Below, piece after piece: positions 34,418 through 44,034 of a stretch of 64,000 nucleotides of DNA; positions within the stretch are counted from its first letter, which is position 1; every line of letters starts with the position of its first letter. Made by a program: the position numbers and the translations under genes. This stretch comes from Citrobacter koseri ATCC BAA-895 (GTDB lineage: Bacteria > Pseudomonadota > Gammaproteobacteria > Enterobacterales > Enterobacteriaceae), in contig NC_009792.1 of assembly GCF_000018045.1 (NCBI RefSeq), forward strand, positions 2,480,001 to 2,544,000, read 5' to 3'. The notes beneath the pieces were generated by a model. That model saw nothing but the letters and a program-made list of their open reading frames with translations. It made no database searches and was not told where the DNA came from.

Positions 34418-35236
34418 TCATTCGGGGGAATAAGGTAGATGCGGATTATCCAGCCAATGCGTTAAAAAGTGAGAGACCGCCTGATTACGACAATGGCCAA
34501 TCACTGAAAGATGAGGCAGTTCAGCGATCAGTTGCGGCATCGCGTTGCCCATAATCAAACCACGTCCCACGCTCTCCAGCATTTCGCGATCGTTCATCGC
34601 ATCGCCAAACGCCATGCATTCCGTCAGCGACAGCCCCAAATGGTCGCTTAATACCGCCAGCGCGGAACCTTTATTACAGCCGAGCGGCAGCACTTCCAGA
34701 CAATCCACAGCGGAAAAGCAGAGATTCGCCCGCTCGCCCAGCGCCTCATTCAGTTGAATACGCAGCCGGATCAGATCGTCGTGATCGCCACAGAAACAGA
34801 TCTTAGTGACCTGGTGGGCCGGGATACGTTTGACATCCACGATCTGATAGTGGAACCCGCTGTAGACATGCGCCTGTAATAGCGCGGGGATCGCGCTCCC
34901 CGTAAACCAGCCGTTATCGTTGAATACGTGCATACTGGCCCGGGTATCCCACGCCTGGTGCAATACGCGATCCGCAATGGCGGGGTCCAGATCCTGGCGA
35001 TGCAGCATATCGCCTTCCTGCGAATGAATGCGCGTCCCGTTGCCGGTTATCAAAAACGCATCCATTGAGATGGCCCCCAGAATATGCCGCATTTCCAGCA
35101 CATGCCGACCGGTCGCAAACGTCAAAGTGATATCGCGTTCACGCAGGCGCGCCAGCGTTGCAAGGGTCTCATGACCCAGATGGTGGTTTGGCATCAAAAG
35201 CGTGCCATCCATATCAAATGCAGCCAGACGAGCCAT
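34418..35236 (-). CDS. cof: HAD-family phosphatase Cof (HMP-PP phosphatase)
   Basis: A 272-residue Cof-type HAD hydrolase started at ATG 35236. Motif I FDMDGTLL (about 7-14), motif II FATGRH, motif III Lys in CNKGSAL and motif IV FGDAMND are all present, with a C2-type cap in between. Cof hydrolyses HMP-pyrophosphate, a thiamine precursor, and other sugar phosphates and PLP. It is divergent from ybaE. An in-frame ATG at 35260 would add eight residues. Confidence 0.96.
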   Translation of the reverse strand: MARLAAFDMDGTLLMPNHHLGHETLATLARLRERDITLTFATGRHVLEMRHILGAISMDAFLITGNGTRIHSQEGDMLHRQDLDPAIADRVLHQAWDTRASMHVFNDNGWFTGSAIPALLQAHVYSGFHYQIVDVKRIPAHQVTKICFCGDHDDLIRLRIQLNEALGERANLCFSAVDCLEVLPLGCNKGSALAVLSDHLGLSLTECMAFGDAMNDREMLESVGRGLIMGNAMPQLIAELPHLSVIGHCRNQAVSHFLTHWLDNPHLPYSPE

Positions 35237-35336
35237 CTCTTTCTCCACACTGTGACGCAATTAACTTGTGATTGAGTATCACCTGAGATATACGGAAGTA
35301 ATAGTGAATAGATAAAATGAATTGTTCCGGGTTTCA

Positions 35337-37073
35337 ATGCGACTTCTCAACCGTTTAAAACAATATCAACGTCTCTGGCAGCCCTCAGCCGGAGAACCTC
35401 AGTCGGTCACCGTTGGGGAACTGGCGGAGCGCTGTTTTTGTAGCGAACGCCACATCCGTACGCTACTACGCCAGGCGCAGGAAGCCGGTTGGTTAACATG
35501 GGAGGCGCAATCCGGGCGGGGTAAGCGCGGTAAACTGCAATTTCTGGTCACGCCGGAGTCACTGCGCAATACCATGATGGAACAAGCGCTGGAAAAAGGT
35601 CAGCAGCTTAATGTGCTGGAGCTGGCACAGCTGGCGCCAGGCGAACTGCGTACCATGCTGCAACCGTTTATGGGCGGGCAGTGGCAAAACGACACGCCAA
35701 CCCTGCGTATTCCCTACTATCGTCCGCTGGACCCGTTGCATCCGGGATTTCTGCCCGGTCGCGCAGAACAGCATCTTGCGGGACAAATTTTCTCCGGCCT
35801 CACCCGCTTTGACAACGCCAGCCAGCGCCCCTGCGGGGATTTAGCACATCACTGGGATATCTCCGCCGACGGTATGCGCTGGGATTTTTATATTCGCTCT
35901 ACCCTGCACTGGCATAATGGCGATACGGTAGAAACTGCGCAGCTGCACGCACGCCTGCTGATGCTGCTTGACCTGCCAGCCCTCAATAAATTGTTTATCA
36001 GCGTCAAGCGGATTGAAGTCACCCATCTGCAATGCCTGACGTTCATTCTCCATCGCCCTGATTACTGGCTGGCGCACCGTCTGGCAAGCTACTGTAGCCA
36101 CCTGGCGCACCCGCATCAGCCGCTGTCAGGCACCGGACCTTTTCGGCTGACGTTATTTACGCCGGAGCTGGTACGCCTGGAAAGCCACGACAATTATCAT
36201 CTTTGCCACCCGCTGCTAAAGGCGATTGAATACTGGATCACGCCTCAGCTTTTTGACCAGGATTTAGGCACCAGCTGCCGCCATCCGGTACAGATCGCCA
36301 TCGGCAACCCTGAGGAGCTGGCCTCACTTAGCCAGGTGAGCAGCGGTATTAGCCTGGGATTTTGCTACCTGACGCTTAAAAAAGGCTCGAAACTCAGCCT
36401 GCAACAGGCGCGTCGCCTGGTAGACATCATTCATCATACGTCGTTATTACAGACGCTGCCGGTAGATGAAAATCTGATCACGCCCAGCAACGCGCTGCTG
36501 CCAGGCTGGGTAATGCCGAAATGGAAGGGGCTGGAATCCGTTGAATTACCGAAAAAACTGACGCTGGTTTACCACCTTCCCGTTGAGTTGCACACCATGG
36601 CGGAGCAACTCCAGCAATATCTGGCAACGCTCGGCTGTGAATTAACGTTGATTTTCCACAACGCGAAAAACTGGGATAACTGCCCTTCGCTGGCAAAAGC
36701 GGATCTCATGATGGGCGACAGGCTGATTGGCGAAGCGCCGGAATATACGCTTGAGCAGTGGCTACGCTGCGATCAACTCTGGCCGCATGTGCTGGATGCC
36801 CCTGCTTTCGCCCATCTTCAGGCCACGCTGGATGCCTTACAAACGCAGCCCGGTGAAGACGACCGCTATACTGCGTTACAACAGGTATTCACGAGTCTGA
36901 TGAATGACGCCACGCTTACGCCGCTTTTTAACTATCACTACCGTATTAGCGCGCCGCCGGGCGTCAATGGCGTTCAACTCAATCCACGCGGCTGGTTTGA
37001 GTTTGAGAAAGCATGGCTTCCGCCGCCGCGCGGTGAAGAAGCTGGTCGCGGCCATCCGCAGGCGCTACCATAG
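35337..37073 (+). CDS. ybaE: SgrR-family transcriptional regulator YbaE
   Basis: A 578-residue protein: an N-terminal winged helix-turn-helix (VTVGELAERCFCSERHIRTLLRQ, about 29-51) fused to a periplasmic solute-binding-protein-like domain of the oligopeptide type (from about 115), the plan of SgrR. The start ATG 35337 (MRLLNRLKQYQ) is the conserved one, though the ribosome-binding site is weak. The C-terminus is about twelve residues longer than E. coli YbaE and reads PPPRGEEAGRGHP. Targets are unknown. It lies 27 bp ahead of queC on the same strand. Confidence 0.92.
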   Translation: MRLLNRLKQYQRLWQPSAGEPQSVTVGELAERCFCSERHIRTLLRQAQEAGWLTWEAQSGRGKRGKLQFLVTPESLRNTMMEQALEKGQQLNVLELAQLAPGELRTMLQPFMGGQWQNDTPTLRIPYYRPLDPLHPGFLPGRAEQHLAGQIFSGLTRFDNASQRPCGDLAHHWDISADGMRWDFYIRSTLHWHNGDTVETAQLHARLLMLLDLPALNKLFISVKRIEVTHLQCLTFILHRPDYWLAHRLASYCSHLAHPHQPLSGTGPFRLTLFTPELVRLESHDNYHLCHPLLKAIEYWITPQLFDQDLGTSCRHPVQIAIGNPEELASLSQVSSGISLGFCYLTLKKGSKLSLQQARRLVDIIHHTSLLQTLPVDENLITPSNALLPGWVMPKWKGLESVELPKKLTLVYHLPVELHTMAEQLQQYLATLGCELTLIFHNAKNWDNCPSLAKADLMMGDRLIGEAPEYTLEQWLRCDQLWPHVLDAPAFAHLQATLDALQTQPGEDDRYTALQQVFTSLMNDATLTPLFNYHYRISAPPGVNGVQLNPRGWFEFEKAWLPPPRGEEAGRGHPQALP

Positions 37074-37100
37074 CGTTTTTCGTTTTTGTCAGGATAAGTT

Positions 37101-37796
37101 ATGAAACGTGCCGTCGTTGTATTCAGTGGAGGCCAGGACTCCACAACCTGTCTGGCGCAAGCGCTGCATCAGTATGATGAAGTGCACTGCGTCACCTTTG
37201 ATTATGGTCAGCGTCATCGCGCTGAGATTGATGTTGCACGTGATCTAGCCTTAAAACTCGGCGCGCGTGCGCATAAGGTGCTGGACGTAACGCTGCTGAG
37301 CGAACTGGCGGTCAGTAGCCTGACGCGCGATAACATTCCCGTACCGGACTATGAACCGGATGCCGACGGTATTCCGAATACGTTTGTCCCTGGGCGTAAT
37401 ATTCTGTTTCTGACTCTGGCGGCGATTTACGCCTATCAGGTGAAAGCCGAAGCGGTGATCACCGGCGTTTGCGAGACAGATTTCTCCGGCTACCCGGACT
37501 GCCGCGATGAGTTTGTCAAAGCGCTGAATCATGCCGTCACCCTGGGTATGGCGAAGGATATTCGCTTTGAAACCCCGCTGATGTGGATTGATAAAGCCGA
37601 AACCTGGGCACTCGCTGATTACTGGGGCAAGCTGGATCTGGTGCGTGAAGAGACGCTGACCTGTTATAACGGCATCAAAGGTGACGGTTGTGGGCAGTGC
37701 GCCGCCTGTAATCTGCGCGCCAACGGCCTGAACCATTATCTGGCGGATAAACCGGCAGTGATGGCGGCAATGAAGCAGAAAACAGGGTTAAAGTGA
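37101..37796 (+). CDS. queC: 7-cyano-7-deazaguanine synthase QueC
   Basis: A 231-residue enzyme. The PP-loop SGGQDST (about 9-15) binds ATP, and a zinc site is formed by the C-terminal cysteines in TCYNGIKGDGCGQCAACN. QueC turns 7-carboxy-7-deazaguanine into preQ0 on the queuosine tRNA-modification pathway. It may be co-transcribed with ybaE. A BIME follows the stop. Confidence 0.97.
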   Translation: MKRAVVVFSGGQDSTTCLAQALHQYDEVHCVTFDYGQRHRAEIDVARDLALKLGARAHKVLDVTLLSELAVSSLTRDNIPVPDYEPDADGIPNTFVPGRNILFLTLAAIYAYQVKAEAVITGVCETDFSGYPDCRDEFVKALNHAVTLGMAKDIRFETPLMWIDKAETWALADYWGKLDLVREETLTCYNGIKGDGCGQCAACNLRANGLNHYLADKPAVMAAMKQKTGLK

Positions 37797-37803
37797 TCGT
37801 TTT

Positions 37804-37896
37804 GCCGGATGGCGGTGCACGCACCTTATCCGGCCTGGCGACATTCACCGTGGTCAATGTCGCCCGCAGGCCTGATAAGCGAAGCGCCATCAGGCA
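37804..37896. repeat. REP/BIME element between queC and fadM
   Basis: A GCCGGATGGCGGTGC unit and a GGCCTGATAAGCG...CATCAGGCA unit flank an internal hairpin (GGCGACATT/AATGTCGCC). It lies between convergent genes. Confidence 0.85.
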
Positions 37897-37904
37897 ACTT
37901 TCCG

Positions 37905-38303
37905 TTACTTCACCATCTGCTCCAGTTTCTCGCGTAATTCACCTTCCAGCGGCAATGCTTTCTGCGTTTTCAAATCAATACAGACAAAAGTAATCTGCGC
38001 GTCCACCACAACCTGCCCTTCCGGCTCAAGCGTAATGACCTGGCTTAAAATGCCGCTCTTCCCGTTTAACTGCTGCACCTGACTGGTGACGGTCAGCAGA
38101 TCGCTCAGCACGGCGGGGCGACGGTAGTTAATATTAATATTCACCACCACAAAAGCGATGTTGCGGGCCGTCATCCATTGAAAGCTGTCACTGTTTTCCA
38201 GCCCATCCCAGCGTGCTTCTTCAAGAAACTCAAGATAGCGGGCATTATTAACGTGCTGATAAACATCAAGGTGATAACCACGGACTTTGATTTGTGTTTG
38301 CAT
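37905..38303 (-). CDS. fadM: Long-chain acyl-CoA thioesterase FadM (YbaW)
   Basis: A 132-residue single hot-dog thioesterase of the 4HBT family, with the catalytic Asp in the motif YHLDVYQHVNNARYLEF (Asp14). FadM cleaves long-chain, especially unsaturated, acyl-CoA during oleate oxidation and is repressed by FadR in E. coli; I did not identify a FadR site with confidence. It is convergent with queC. Confidence 0.96.
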   Translation of the reverse strand: MQTQIKVRGYHLDVYQHVNNARYLEFLEEARWDGLENSDSFQWMTARNIAFVVVNININYRRPAVLSDLLTVTSQVQQLNGKSGILSQVITLEPEGQVVVDAQITFVCIDLKTQKALPLEGELREKLEQMVK

Positions 38304-38395
38304 AGCGCAATAACCTTACGTTGTTGTTATAGGAACAGAGGCCATAACTGGTATGACCTCATTATCCTGGCAAACTTTTGCCACAGTGCAAGTTA

Positions 38396-38770
38396 TTACA
38401 GCGTCAACACCGCCAGATTGCGTTCCACCAGCGAACTCCCCATCCCCGGAACCTGCTTTAAATCATCCACCGTTTTAAACGGCCCATACTCTTCCCGATA
38501 GTTGACTATCGCCTGCGCTTTTTTCAGCCCGACGCCATTCATCACCCGCGCCAGATCTTCCGCTGAAGCCGTGTTGATACTGACCCTCGCGCCTTCATCA
38601 TCACTGGCCTTTGCAGGTACGGAGGCTTTAGTCTGCGCGGACGCAGACGAATCCGCCTTTGTTTGTACCACCTGATTTTTCTCTACCGTTCCGGCAGCCA
38701 GCGCGTTGTGCGTCATGCCTGCGCAGGCCAGAGTCATCGTGACCAGCAGTGCGTTGATTCCATGTTTCAT
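38396..38770 (-). CDS. ybaV: Helix-hairpin-helix protein YbaV (ComEA-like)
   Basis: A 124-residue protein with a signal peptide (to about residue 25, ALAA), an Ala/Lys/Ser-rich linker and a C-terminal ComEA-type double helix-hairpin-helix domain (VSINTASAEDLARVMNGVG, then VDDLKQVPGMG). It is predicted to be periplasmic and DNA-binding. AGGAG is placed well upstream of ATG 38770. The role in non-competent enterobacteria is unknown. It follows ppiD on the same strand. Confidence 0.93.
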   Translation of the reverse strand: MKHGINALLVTMTLACAGMTHNALAAGTVEKNQVVQTKADSSASAQTKASVPAKASDDEGARVSINTASAEDLARVMNGVGLKKAQAIVNYREEYGPFKTVDDLKQVPGMGSSLVERNLAVLTL

Positions 38771-38852
38771 ACTGTTTTCTCCTTGTGTGTTAACAGTGGC
38801 ATCACGATAGCGGGGCGGAGAAAGGCAAACAAATAGCAAATATCAGAAATGG

Positions 38853-38875
38853 AAAAGGCCGCGAAGGCGGCCTTT
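38853..38875 (-). terminator. Terminator of ppiD
   Basis: A 9-bp stem AAAGGCCGC/GCGGCCTTT with a 4-nt loop, followed on the minus strand by TTTTCC, 45 bp after the ppiD stop. Confidence 0.8.
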
Positions 38876-38919
38876 GAGGGTTACAACTTTTTGCAGTTTT
38901 TTGCGAAGCGTCTCGGTGA

Positions 38920-40791
38920 TTACTGCTGTTCCAACGCATCGCCGACTTTGATTTTCGCCGCTTTACGCAGGTTACTCATCAGCGCTTCAAAGGTAATCTG
39001 CGCGTTATTCTGGGTAATACCCTGAACCATCGCTTTTTTCTGCTCTTCCGGCATAGAGCCCGCTTTCACGTCGTCCAGCGCCAGCAGCACAACGTTGCCC
39101 TGCATATCGTTAGCGACGCCATAGCTCGGCTTATCTTTCTCTGGCAGACCCAGCGCAAACGCAGCCTGGCTTACCGGGTCCTGCCCGGTACGGCTCAGCG
39201 TTTTCGCTTCGCCAAAGCTCAGACCGGCCGCTTTCATCGCTTCTGCGCCTTTACCCGCTTTCAGCTCAACCAGCAGTTTGTCAGCATCCAGTTTTGCCTG
39301 CTGCTCTGCTTTGTTGTGCTTAACGAGCGCAGCCACCTGCTCTTTCACGTCAGCCAGAGGCTTAACCGCTTCAGGTTTATGCTCGCTGATGCGCAGCACG
39401 AATGCGCGGTCGCCATCCACGGTGATGATATCGGAGTTGCTGCCCGGCGTACCGTTCTCGCCAACCAGACCGCCGTTGAAGATAGCATCGGCAACCGGTT
39501 TAAAATTCAGCTCTTCTGGCAGGTTGTCATGGCTGAACCAGCCGGTTTCAACCGCTTTCACGCCAGCGGCCTGTTCAGCGCCCGCCAGAGATTCGGTATC
39601 GTTGCTCGCCGCATCGCTGACTTTTTGTTGCAGCGCGTAATAGGCATCCAGCGCTTTTTCCTGCTTCACTTTCGCGGCAATGTCATCACGCGCTTCGCTC
39701 AGCGGTTTCACTTTCGCAGGCTGAACATCATCCAGACGCGCGACCAGGAAGCCAACAGAAGATTTAATCACGCCAGACAGCTGGCCTTTTTCTTTCAGAC
39801 CGGCATTTTTCAGTTCGTCCGGCGTGGTGGCGTCTTCCAGCCAGCCCATATCGCCGCCGTTGCGCGCAGAGATAATATCTGCGGATTTCTCTTTCGCCAG
39901 CGCGGCAAAATCACCGCCTTTGTTCAGCGCGTCCAGCACCGCTTTCGCTTCATCTTCCGTTTTGGTCTGAATGACGCTGTAACGATTACGCTGCGGCTGG
40001 GTGAACTGATCCTGATGCTGGTCATAGTAAGACTGGATATCCGCATCGTTGACCGTTTCCTGCATGGCAGCCGCATCCAGCTTGATGTAGCTCACGCGGA
40101 ACTGCTCCGGGGTCATAAAGCGGTTCTTGTTCTGCTCGTAGTAGCTGGACACTTCCTGATCGGTAGCCTGCTGCTTCGCAGCCAGTGCGTTCACGTCAAT
40201 CGTCGCTTCACGCACCACACGCTGCTGCGCGACTAACGCCGCCAGCTCGTCCGTTTCACCTTTCAGCATGAAATCAGTACCGGCAACGCCAGCAATCAGT
40301 TGTTGGGTGGTGAGCTGGTTACGCAATGCCTGAGCATACTGATCGGCTGTCATCCCCATCTGATTCACAATCGCGTTGTAGCGGTTGTTATCAAATTTGC
40401 CGTCAACCTGGAAAGCCGCCGTTGAAAAGATGGCCTGCTTAACCTGTTCGTCGCTGATGCTGAGTTTAAGCTCATGCGCGTATTGATCCAGCAAGGCTTC
40501 ATCGATAAGACGATTCAGTACCTGCTGACGCAGCGTTTTCATGTAGCCTTCATTCGCCGCCAGTTCAGAATACTGATCGCCCAGCTGCTGCTGCATACGA
40601 TTACGTTCGCTGTTAAACGCATTCTCAAACTGCGAGCGGCTGATTTCCTGGTCATTCACTTTTGCGGCGTAGTTATTGCTTCCGCCAATCAGGTAACCAC
40701 TCACGCCGGTCAAAATGAACGACACGATAATGATACCGAAAATAATCTTGAGCACGAGACTGTTAGCAGCCGTGCGTAAGCTGTCCATCAT
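38920..40791 (-). CDS. ppiD: Periplasmic chaperone PpiD
   Basis: A 623-residue inner-membrane-anchored protein started at ATG 40791 (MMDSLRTAANSLV). One membrane segment (about 15-35) anchors a large periplasmic part with SurA-like chaperone helices and one parvulin domain (about 265-355, YSVIQTKTEDEAKAVLDAL...). PpiD contacts SecYEG and helps newly exported proteins; its parvulin domain lacks measurable isomerase activity in E. coli. It follows hupB but is separated by a terminator. An upstream extension to 40932 is unsupported. Confidence 0.97.
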   Translation of the reverse strand: MMDSLRTAANSLVLKIIFGIIIVSFILTGVSGYLIGGSNNYAAKVNDQEISRSQFENAFNSERNRMQQQLGDQYSELAANEGYMKTLRQQVLNRLIDEALLDQYAHELKLSISDEQVKQAIFSTAAFQVDGKFDNNRYNAIVNQMGMTADQYAQALRNQLTTQQLIAGVAGTDFMLKGETDELAALVAQQRVVREATIDVNALAAKQQATDQEVSSYYEQNKNRFMTPEQFRVSYIKLDAAAMQETVNDADIQSYYDQHQDQFTQPQRNRYSVIQTKTEDEAKAVLDALNKGGDFAALAKEKSADIISARNGGDMGWLEDATTPDELKNAGLKEKGQLSGVIKSSVGFLVARLDDVQPAKVKPLSEARDDIAAKVKQEKALDAYYALQQKVSDAASNDTESLAGAEQAAGVKAVETGWFSHDNLPEELNFKPVADAIFNGGLVGENGTPGSNSDIITVDGDRAFVLRISEHKPEAVKPLADVKEQVAALVKHNKAEQQAKLDADKLLVELKAGKGAEAMKAAGLSFGEAKTLSRTGQDPVSQAAFALGLPEKDKPSYGVANDMQGNVVLLALDDVKAGSMPEEQKKAMVQGITQNNAQITFEALMSNLRKAAKIKVGDALEQQ

Positions 40792-40953
40792 GGTGTAACC
40801 ACACTCCGCTGTAGGTGACTGTTTTGCGTATTCATACTTCACGCAGCATAGCGTTTTCTGAACGCTGCGCGGAAAGCTGTATTGTGACAAGAAACCGGGG
40901 TAATTGTCAGCCCACAACCAGCATAAACTCAAATAAAGTAGTACTGGACAAAT

Positions 40954-40979
40954 AAAAAAGGCACATCAGATGATGCGCC
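40954..40979 (-). terminator. Terminator of hupB
   Basis: On the minus strand GGCGCATCA and TGATGTGCC pair as a 9-bp stem with one mismatch, followed by TTTTTTATT, about 35 bp after the hupB stop. Confidence 0.85.
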
Positions 40980-41014
40980 CTTGTACTTTGTCACATCCCC
41001 AGGGGGAGAAGCTC

Positions 41015-41287
41015 TTAGTTTACCGCGTCTTTCAGCGCTTTACCTGCACGGAAACCCGGCACTTTAGCGGCGGCGATGGTGATCTCTTTACCTGTTTGCG
41101 GGTTGCGACCAGTACGGGCAGCACGCTCTTTAACAGCAAAAGTACCAAAACCTACCAGCGCTACATCATCACCTTCTTTCAGTGATTCAGTGACAGAAGC
41201 AATAATTGCATCTAACGCACGTCCAGCCGCAGCCTTAGAGATATCAGCCCCTGCAGCAATTTTGTCGATCAGTTGAGATTTATTCAC
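41015..41287 (-). CDS. hupB: DNA-binding protein HU-beta
   Basis: A 90-residue HU protein (MNKSQLIDKIAAGADISKAA at the start) with the DNA-binding arm RNPQTGKEI and intercalating Pro. HU forms alpha-beta heterodimers that bend DNA and compact the nucleoid. It lies between lon and ppiD, the conserved order, with its own terminator. Confidence 0.98.
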   Translation of the reverse strand: MNKSQLIDKIAAGADISKAAAGRALDAIIASVTESLKEGDDVALVGFGTFAVKERAARTGRNPQTGKEITIAAAKVPGFRAGKALKDAVN

Positions 41288-41427
41288 TCTTCTCTTCCTC
41301 TTTTATAATTTATATCGCACCGGAATCCTTCAAAGTGCGACCGCGCAGCAGTTATATCAGGCCTGCCATGCCCTTACAACACCCGTTAATGATGGCAAGC
41401 CCGATCCGTCATCTAAATTAGCTATAC

Positions 41428-41464
41428 AAAAAAAGGCTGGCAAGCACGAAATGCCCTGCCAGCC
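41428..41464 (-). terminator. Terminator of lon
   Basis: GGCTGGCA (41435-41442) and TGCCAGCC (41457-41464) form an 8-bp stem; on the minus strand seven T follow. It is about 32 bp after the lon stop. Confidence 0.9.
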
Positions 41465-41496
41465 CTGTTTTTCTTAGCGCTATTTGCGCGAGGTCA

Positions 41497-43851
41497 CTAT
41501 TTTGCGGTGACAACCTGTATGCCGGACGGCTCATTTTGCAACGCAAGAGTCAGAACTTCCTCAATGCGTTTCACCGGATGAATGTCCAGATCGGCAATAA
41601 CGTTGTCTGGAATCTCTTCCAGATCGCGTTTATTCTCAAACGGAATTAACACGGTTTTGATCCCACCACGGTGCGCCGCCAGCAGTTTCTCTTTCAGGCC
41701 GCCGATAGGCAGTACCTGGCCTCGCAGGGTAATTTCCCCGGTCATCGCCACATCAGCGCGAACAGGATTACCCGTCAGGCAGGAGACCAGCGCGGTACAC
41801 ATCGCAATACCGGCGCTCGGGCCGTCTTTCGGCGTCGCCCCTTCCGGTACGTGAACGTGGATGTCACGTTTTTCGTAAAAGTCTGGATTAATACCCAGTT
41901 TTTCCGCACGCGCACGCACCACGGTCAGCGCCGCCTGAATAGATTCCTGCATAACCTCACCGAGAGAACCGGTGTAAGTCAGTTTGCCTTTACCCGGCAC
42001 ACAGGCGGTTTCGATGGTCAGCAGGTCGCCGCCCACTTCCGTCCATGCCAGACCCGTTACCTGACCCACACGGTTTTCGTTGTCCGCGCGGCCATAGTCA
42101 AAGCGCTGTACGCCGAGGTAGTCATGCAGGTTATCGCCATCGATCACAATGTGTTTCAGCGACTTATCCAGCAGCAGCTGTTTCACGGCTTTGCGGCACA
42201 GTTTGGAGATTTCACGCTCCAGGCTACGCACGCCCGCTTCACGGGTGTAGTAACGGATAATGCCGATAATGGCGCTATCCTCAACCGTCAGCTCGCCTTT
42301 CTTCAGCGCGTTACGCTCGATCTGTTTCGGCAGCAGGTGCTGTTTAGCAATGTTCAGCTTCTCGTCTTCGGTATAACCGGACAGACGAATCACTTCCATA
42401 CGATCCAACAGCGGCGCCGGAATGTTCATGGAGTTGGAGGTGGCAACAAACATCACGTCGCTGAGATCGTAATCCACTTCCAGGTAGTGATCGCTGAACG
42501 CCACGTTCTGCTCAGGGTCCAGCACCTCAAGCAGCGCAGAGGCCGGATCGCCACGCATGTCGGAAGACATTTTGTCGATCTCATCGAGCAGGAACAGCGG
42601 GTTTTTAACGCCCACTTTGGCCATTTTCTGGATCAGTTTACCCGGCATAGAGCCGATGTATGTCCGGCGGTGGCCGCGGATTTCTGCTTCATCACGCACG
42701 CCGCCGAGCGCCATACGGATATATTTACGCCCGGTCGCTTTGGCGATGGACTGGCCCAGAGACGTTTTACCTACCCCCGGCGGCCCAACCAGACACAGGA
42801 TCGGCCCTTTGATTTTGTTTACACGGCTTTGTACCGCGAGATACTCAAGGATGCGATCTTTCACACGCTCCAGACCGTAATGGTCTGTGTCGAGAATTTC
42901 CTGCGCCTGACGCAGGTCTTTTTTGACCTTGCTACGCGCGTTCCACGGCACCTGCACCATCCAGTCGATGTAGCCGCGTACAACCGTCGCTTCCGCCGAC
43001 ATCGGAGACATCATTTTCAGCTTCTGCAATTCTGCTTCCGCTTTCTCTTTTGCCTCTTTCGGCATTTTCGCCGCGTCGATTTTACGCTTCAGCGCTTCGT
43101 TTTCATCCGGCGCGTCGTCCATCTCGCCCAGTTCTTTCTGAATGGCTTTCATTTGCTCATTCAGATAGTACTCACGCTGAGATTTCTCCATCTGCTTTTT
43201 AACGCGGTTGCGAATACGCTTCTCAACCTGCAACAGATCGATTTCAGATTCCATCATCGCCATCAGATATTCCAGACGTTCGTTAACGTCGGACATCTCC
43301 AGCACGGACTGCTTATCCGCCAGTTTCAGCGGCATATGGGCTGCGATGGTGTCCGCCAGACGCGCAGGATCGTCAATGCTATTGAGCGACGTCAGCACTT
43401 CCGGTGGGATTTTTTTGTTCAGCTTGATGTAGCCTTCGAACTGACTGATGGCAGTGCGCACCAGCACTTCCTGCTCGCGCTCATCAATCGCTGGCGATTC
43501 AAGGTATTCCGCCTTAGCGGAAAAGTGTTCGCCGTTATCTGACAGCGCAGAAATACGCGCGCGCTGCAACCCCTCAACCAGCACTTTGACAGTACCGTCA
43601 GGCAGTTTCAGCATTTGCAAAATTGAGGCCACGGTCCCGACGGTGAAAAGATCGTTTACACCCGGCTCATCCGTTGATGCTTCTTTCTGGGCGACCAGCA
43701 TGATTTTTTTATCATGGTCCATAGCCGCTTCCAGACAACGGATAGATTTTTCCCGCCCTACAAATAAGGGTATGACCATGTGCGGATAAACCACCACATC
43801 GCGCAACGGCAATACGGGGATTTCAATGCGTTCAGAACGCTCAGGATTCAT
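41497..43851 (-). CDS. lon: ATP-dependent protease Lon
   Basis: A 784-residue LonA: N-terminal substrate-binding domain (to about 310), AAA+ module with Walker A GPPGVGKT (about 356-363) and Walker B, and a protease domain with the Ser-Lys dyad (S679 in PKDGPSAGIAM, K722 in GGLKEKLLAA). Lon degrades misfolded proteins and regulators such as SulA, RcsA and, in other species, Hha-type proteins. A sigma-32 promoter lies upstream. It is between clpX and hupB. Confidence 0.98.
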   Translation of the reverse strand: MNPERSERIEIPVLPLRDVVVYPHMVIPLFVGREKSIRCLEAAMDHDKKIMLVAQKEASTDEPGVNDLFTVGTVASILQMLKLPDGTVKVLVEGLQRARISALSDNGEHFSAKAEYLESPAIDEREQEVLVRTAISQFEGYIKLNKKIPPEVLTSLNSIDDPARLADTIAAHMPLKLADKQSVLEMSDVNERLEYLMAMMESEIDLLQVEKRIRNRVKKQMEKSQREYYLNEQMKAIQKELGEMDDAPDENEALKRKIDAAKMPKEAKEKAEAELQKLKMMSPMSAEATVVRGYIDWMVQVPWNARSKVKKDLRQAQEILDTDHYGLERVKDRILEYLAVQSRVNKIKGPILCLVGPPGVGKTSLGQSIAKATGRKYIRMALGGVRDEAEIRGHRRTYIGSMPGKLIQKMAKVGVKNPLFLLDEIDKMSSDMRGDPASALLEVLDPEQNVAFSDHYLEVDYDLSDVMFVATSNSMNIPAPLLDRMEVIRLSGYTEDEKLNIAKQHLLPKQIERNALKKGELTVEDSAIIGIIRYYTREAGVRSLEREISKLCRKAVKQLLLDKSLKHIVIDGDNLHDYLGVQRFDYGRADNENRVGQVTGLAWTEVGGDLLTIETACVPGKGKLTYTGSLGEVMQESIQAALTVVRARAEKLGINPDFYEKRDIHVHVPEGATPKDGPSAGIAMCTALVSCLTGNPVRADVAMTGEITLRGQVLPIGGLKEKLLAAHRGGIKTVLIPFENKRDLEEIPDNVIADLDIHPVKRIEEVLTLALQNEPSGIQVVTAK

Positions 43852-43933
43852 AGAGCTCTCTCTTAGTTTAGTGTCCGCCAGGTAATCAGACTGTGCGACT
43901 GTGCTTCACGCAGCCATTAACATGTATGTCAGT

Positions 43934-43961
43934 ATATGGGGATGTTTCCCACACATTCAAC
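43934..43961 (-). promoter_or_regulatory. Sigma-32 (heat-shock) promoter of lon
   Basis: On the minus strand GTTGAAT (43961-43955), 13 nt, CCCCATAT (43941-43934). The -10 matches the RpoH consensus fully; the -35 deviates at two positions. This is the same arrangement as the E. coli lon heat-shock promoter. Confidence 0.85.
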
Positions 43962-43978
43962 GCCATGTTTACGGAAAA

Positions 43979-44006
43979 ATAAAAGGGGGGATAAAATCCC
44001 CCTTTT
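43979..44006 (-). terminator. Terminator of clpX
   Basis: AAAAGGGGG and CCCCCTTTT pair as a 9-bp stem with an 8-nt loop, followed on the minus strand by a T-rich run, about 28 bp after the clpX stop and upstream of the lon promoter. In E. coli a small RNA, SraA, was reported in this gap; I cannot identify it here. Confidence 0.85.
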
Positions 44007-44034
44007 TCGTTAACTGATTGTATGAGTTGGTTAA

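Noticed and set aside
41671..43542. A 623-codon open frame antisense to lon
   Set aside because: It lies entirely inside lon on the other strand. Its length is a by-product of the codon bias of lon, the translation is rich in Arg/His/Phe with no family features, and lon is complete.
43852..44034. SraA small RNA in the clpX-lon gap
   Set aside because: It was reported at this place in E. coli, but I could not recognise its sequence or ends here beyond the clpX terminator and the lon promoter.
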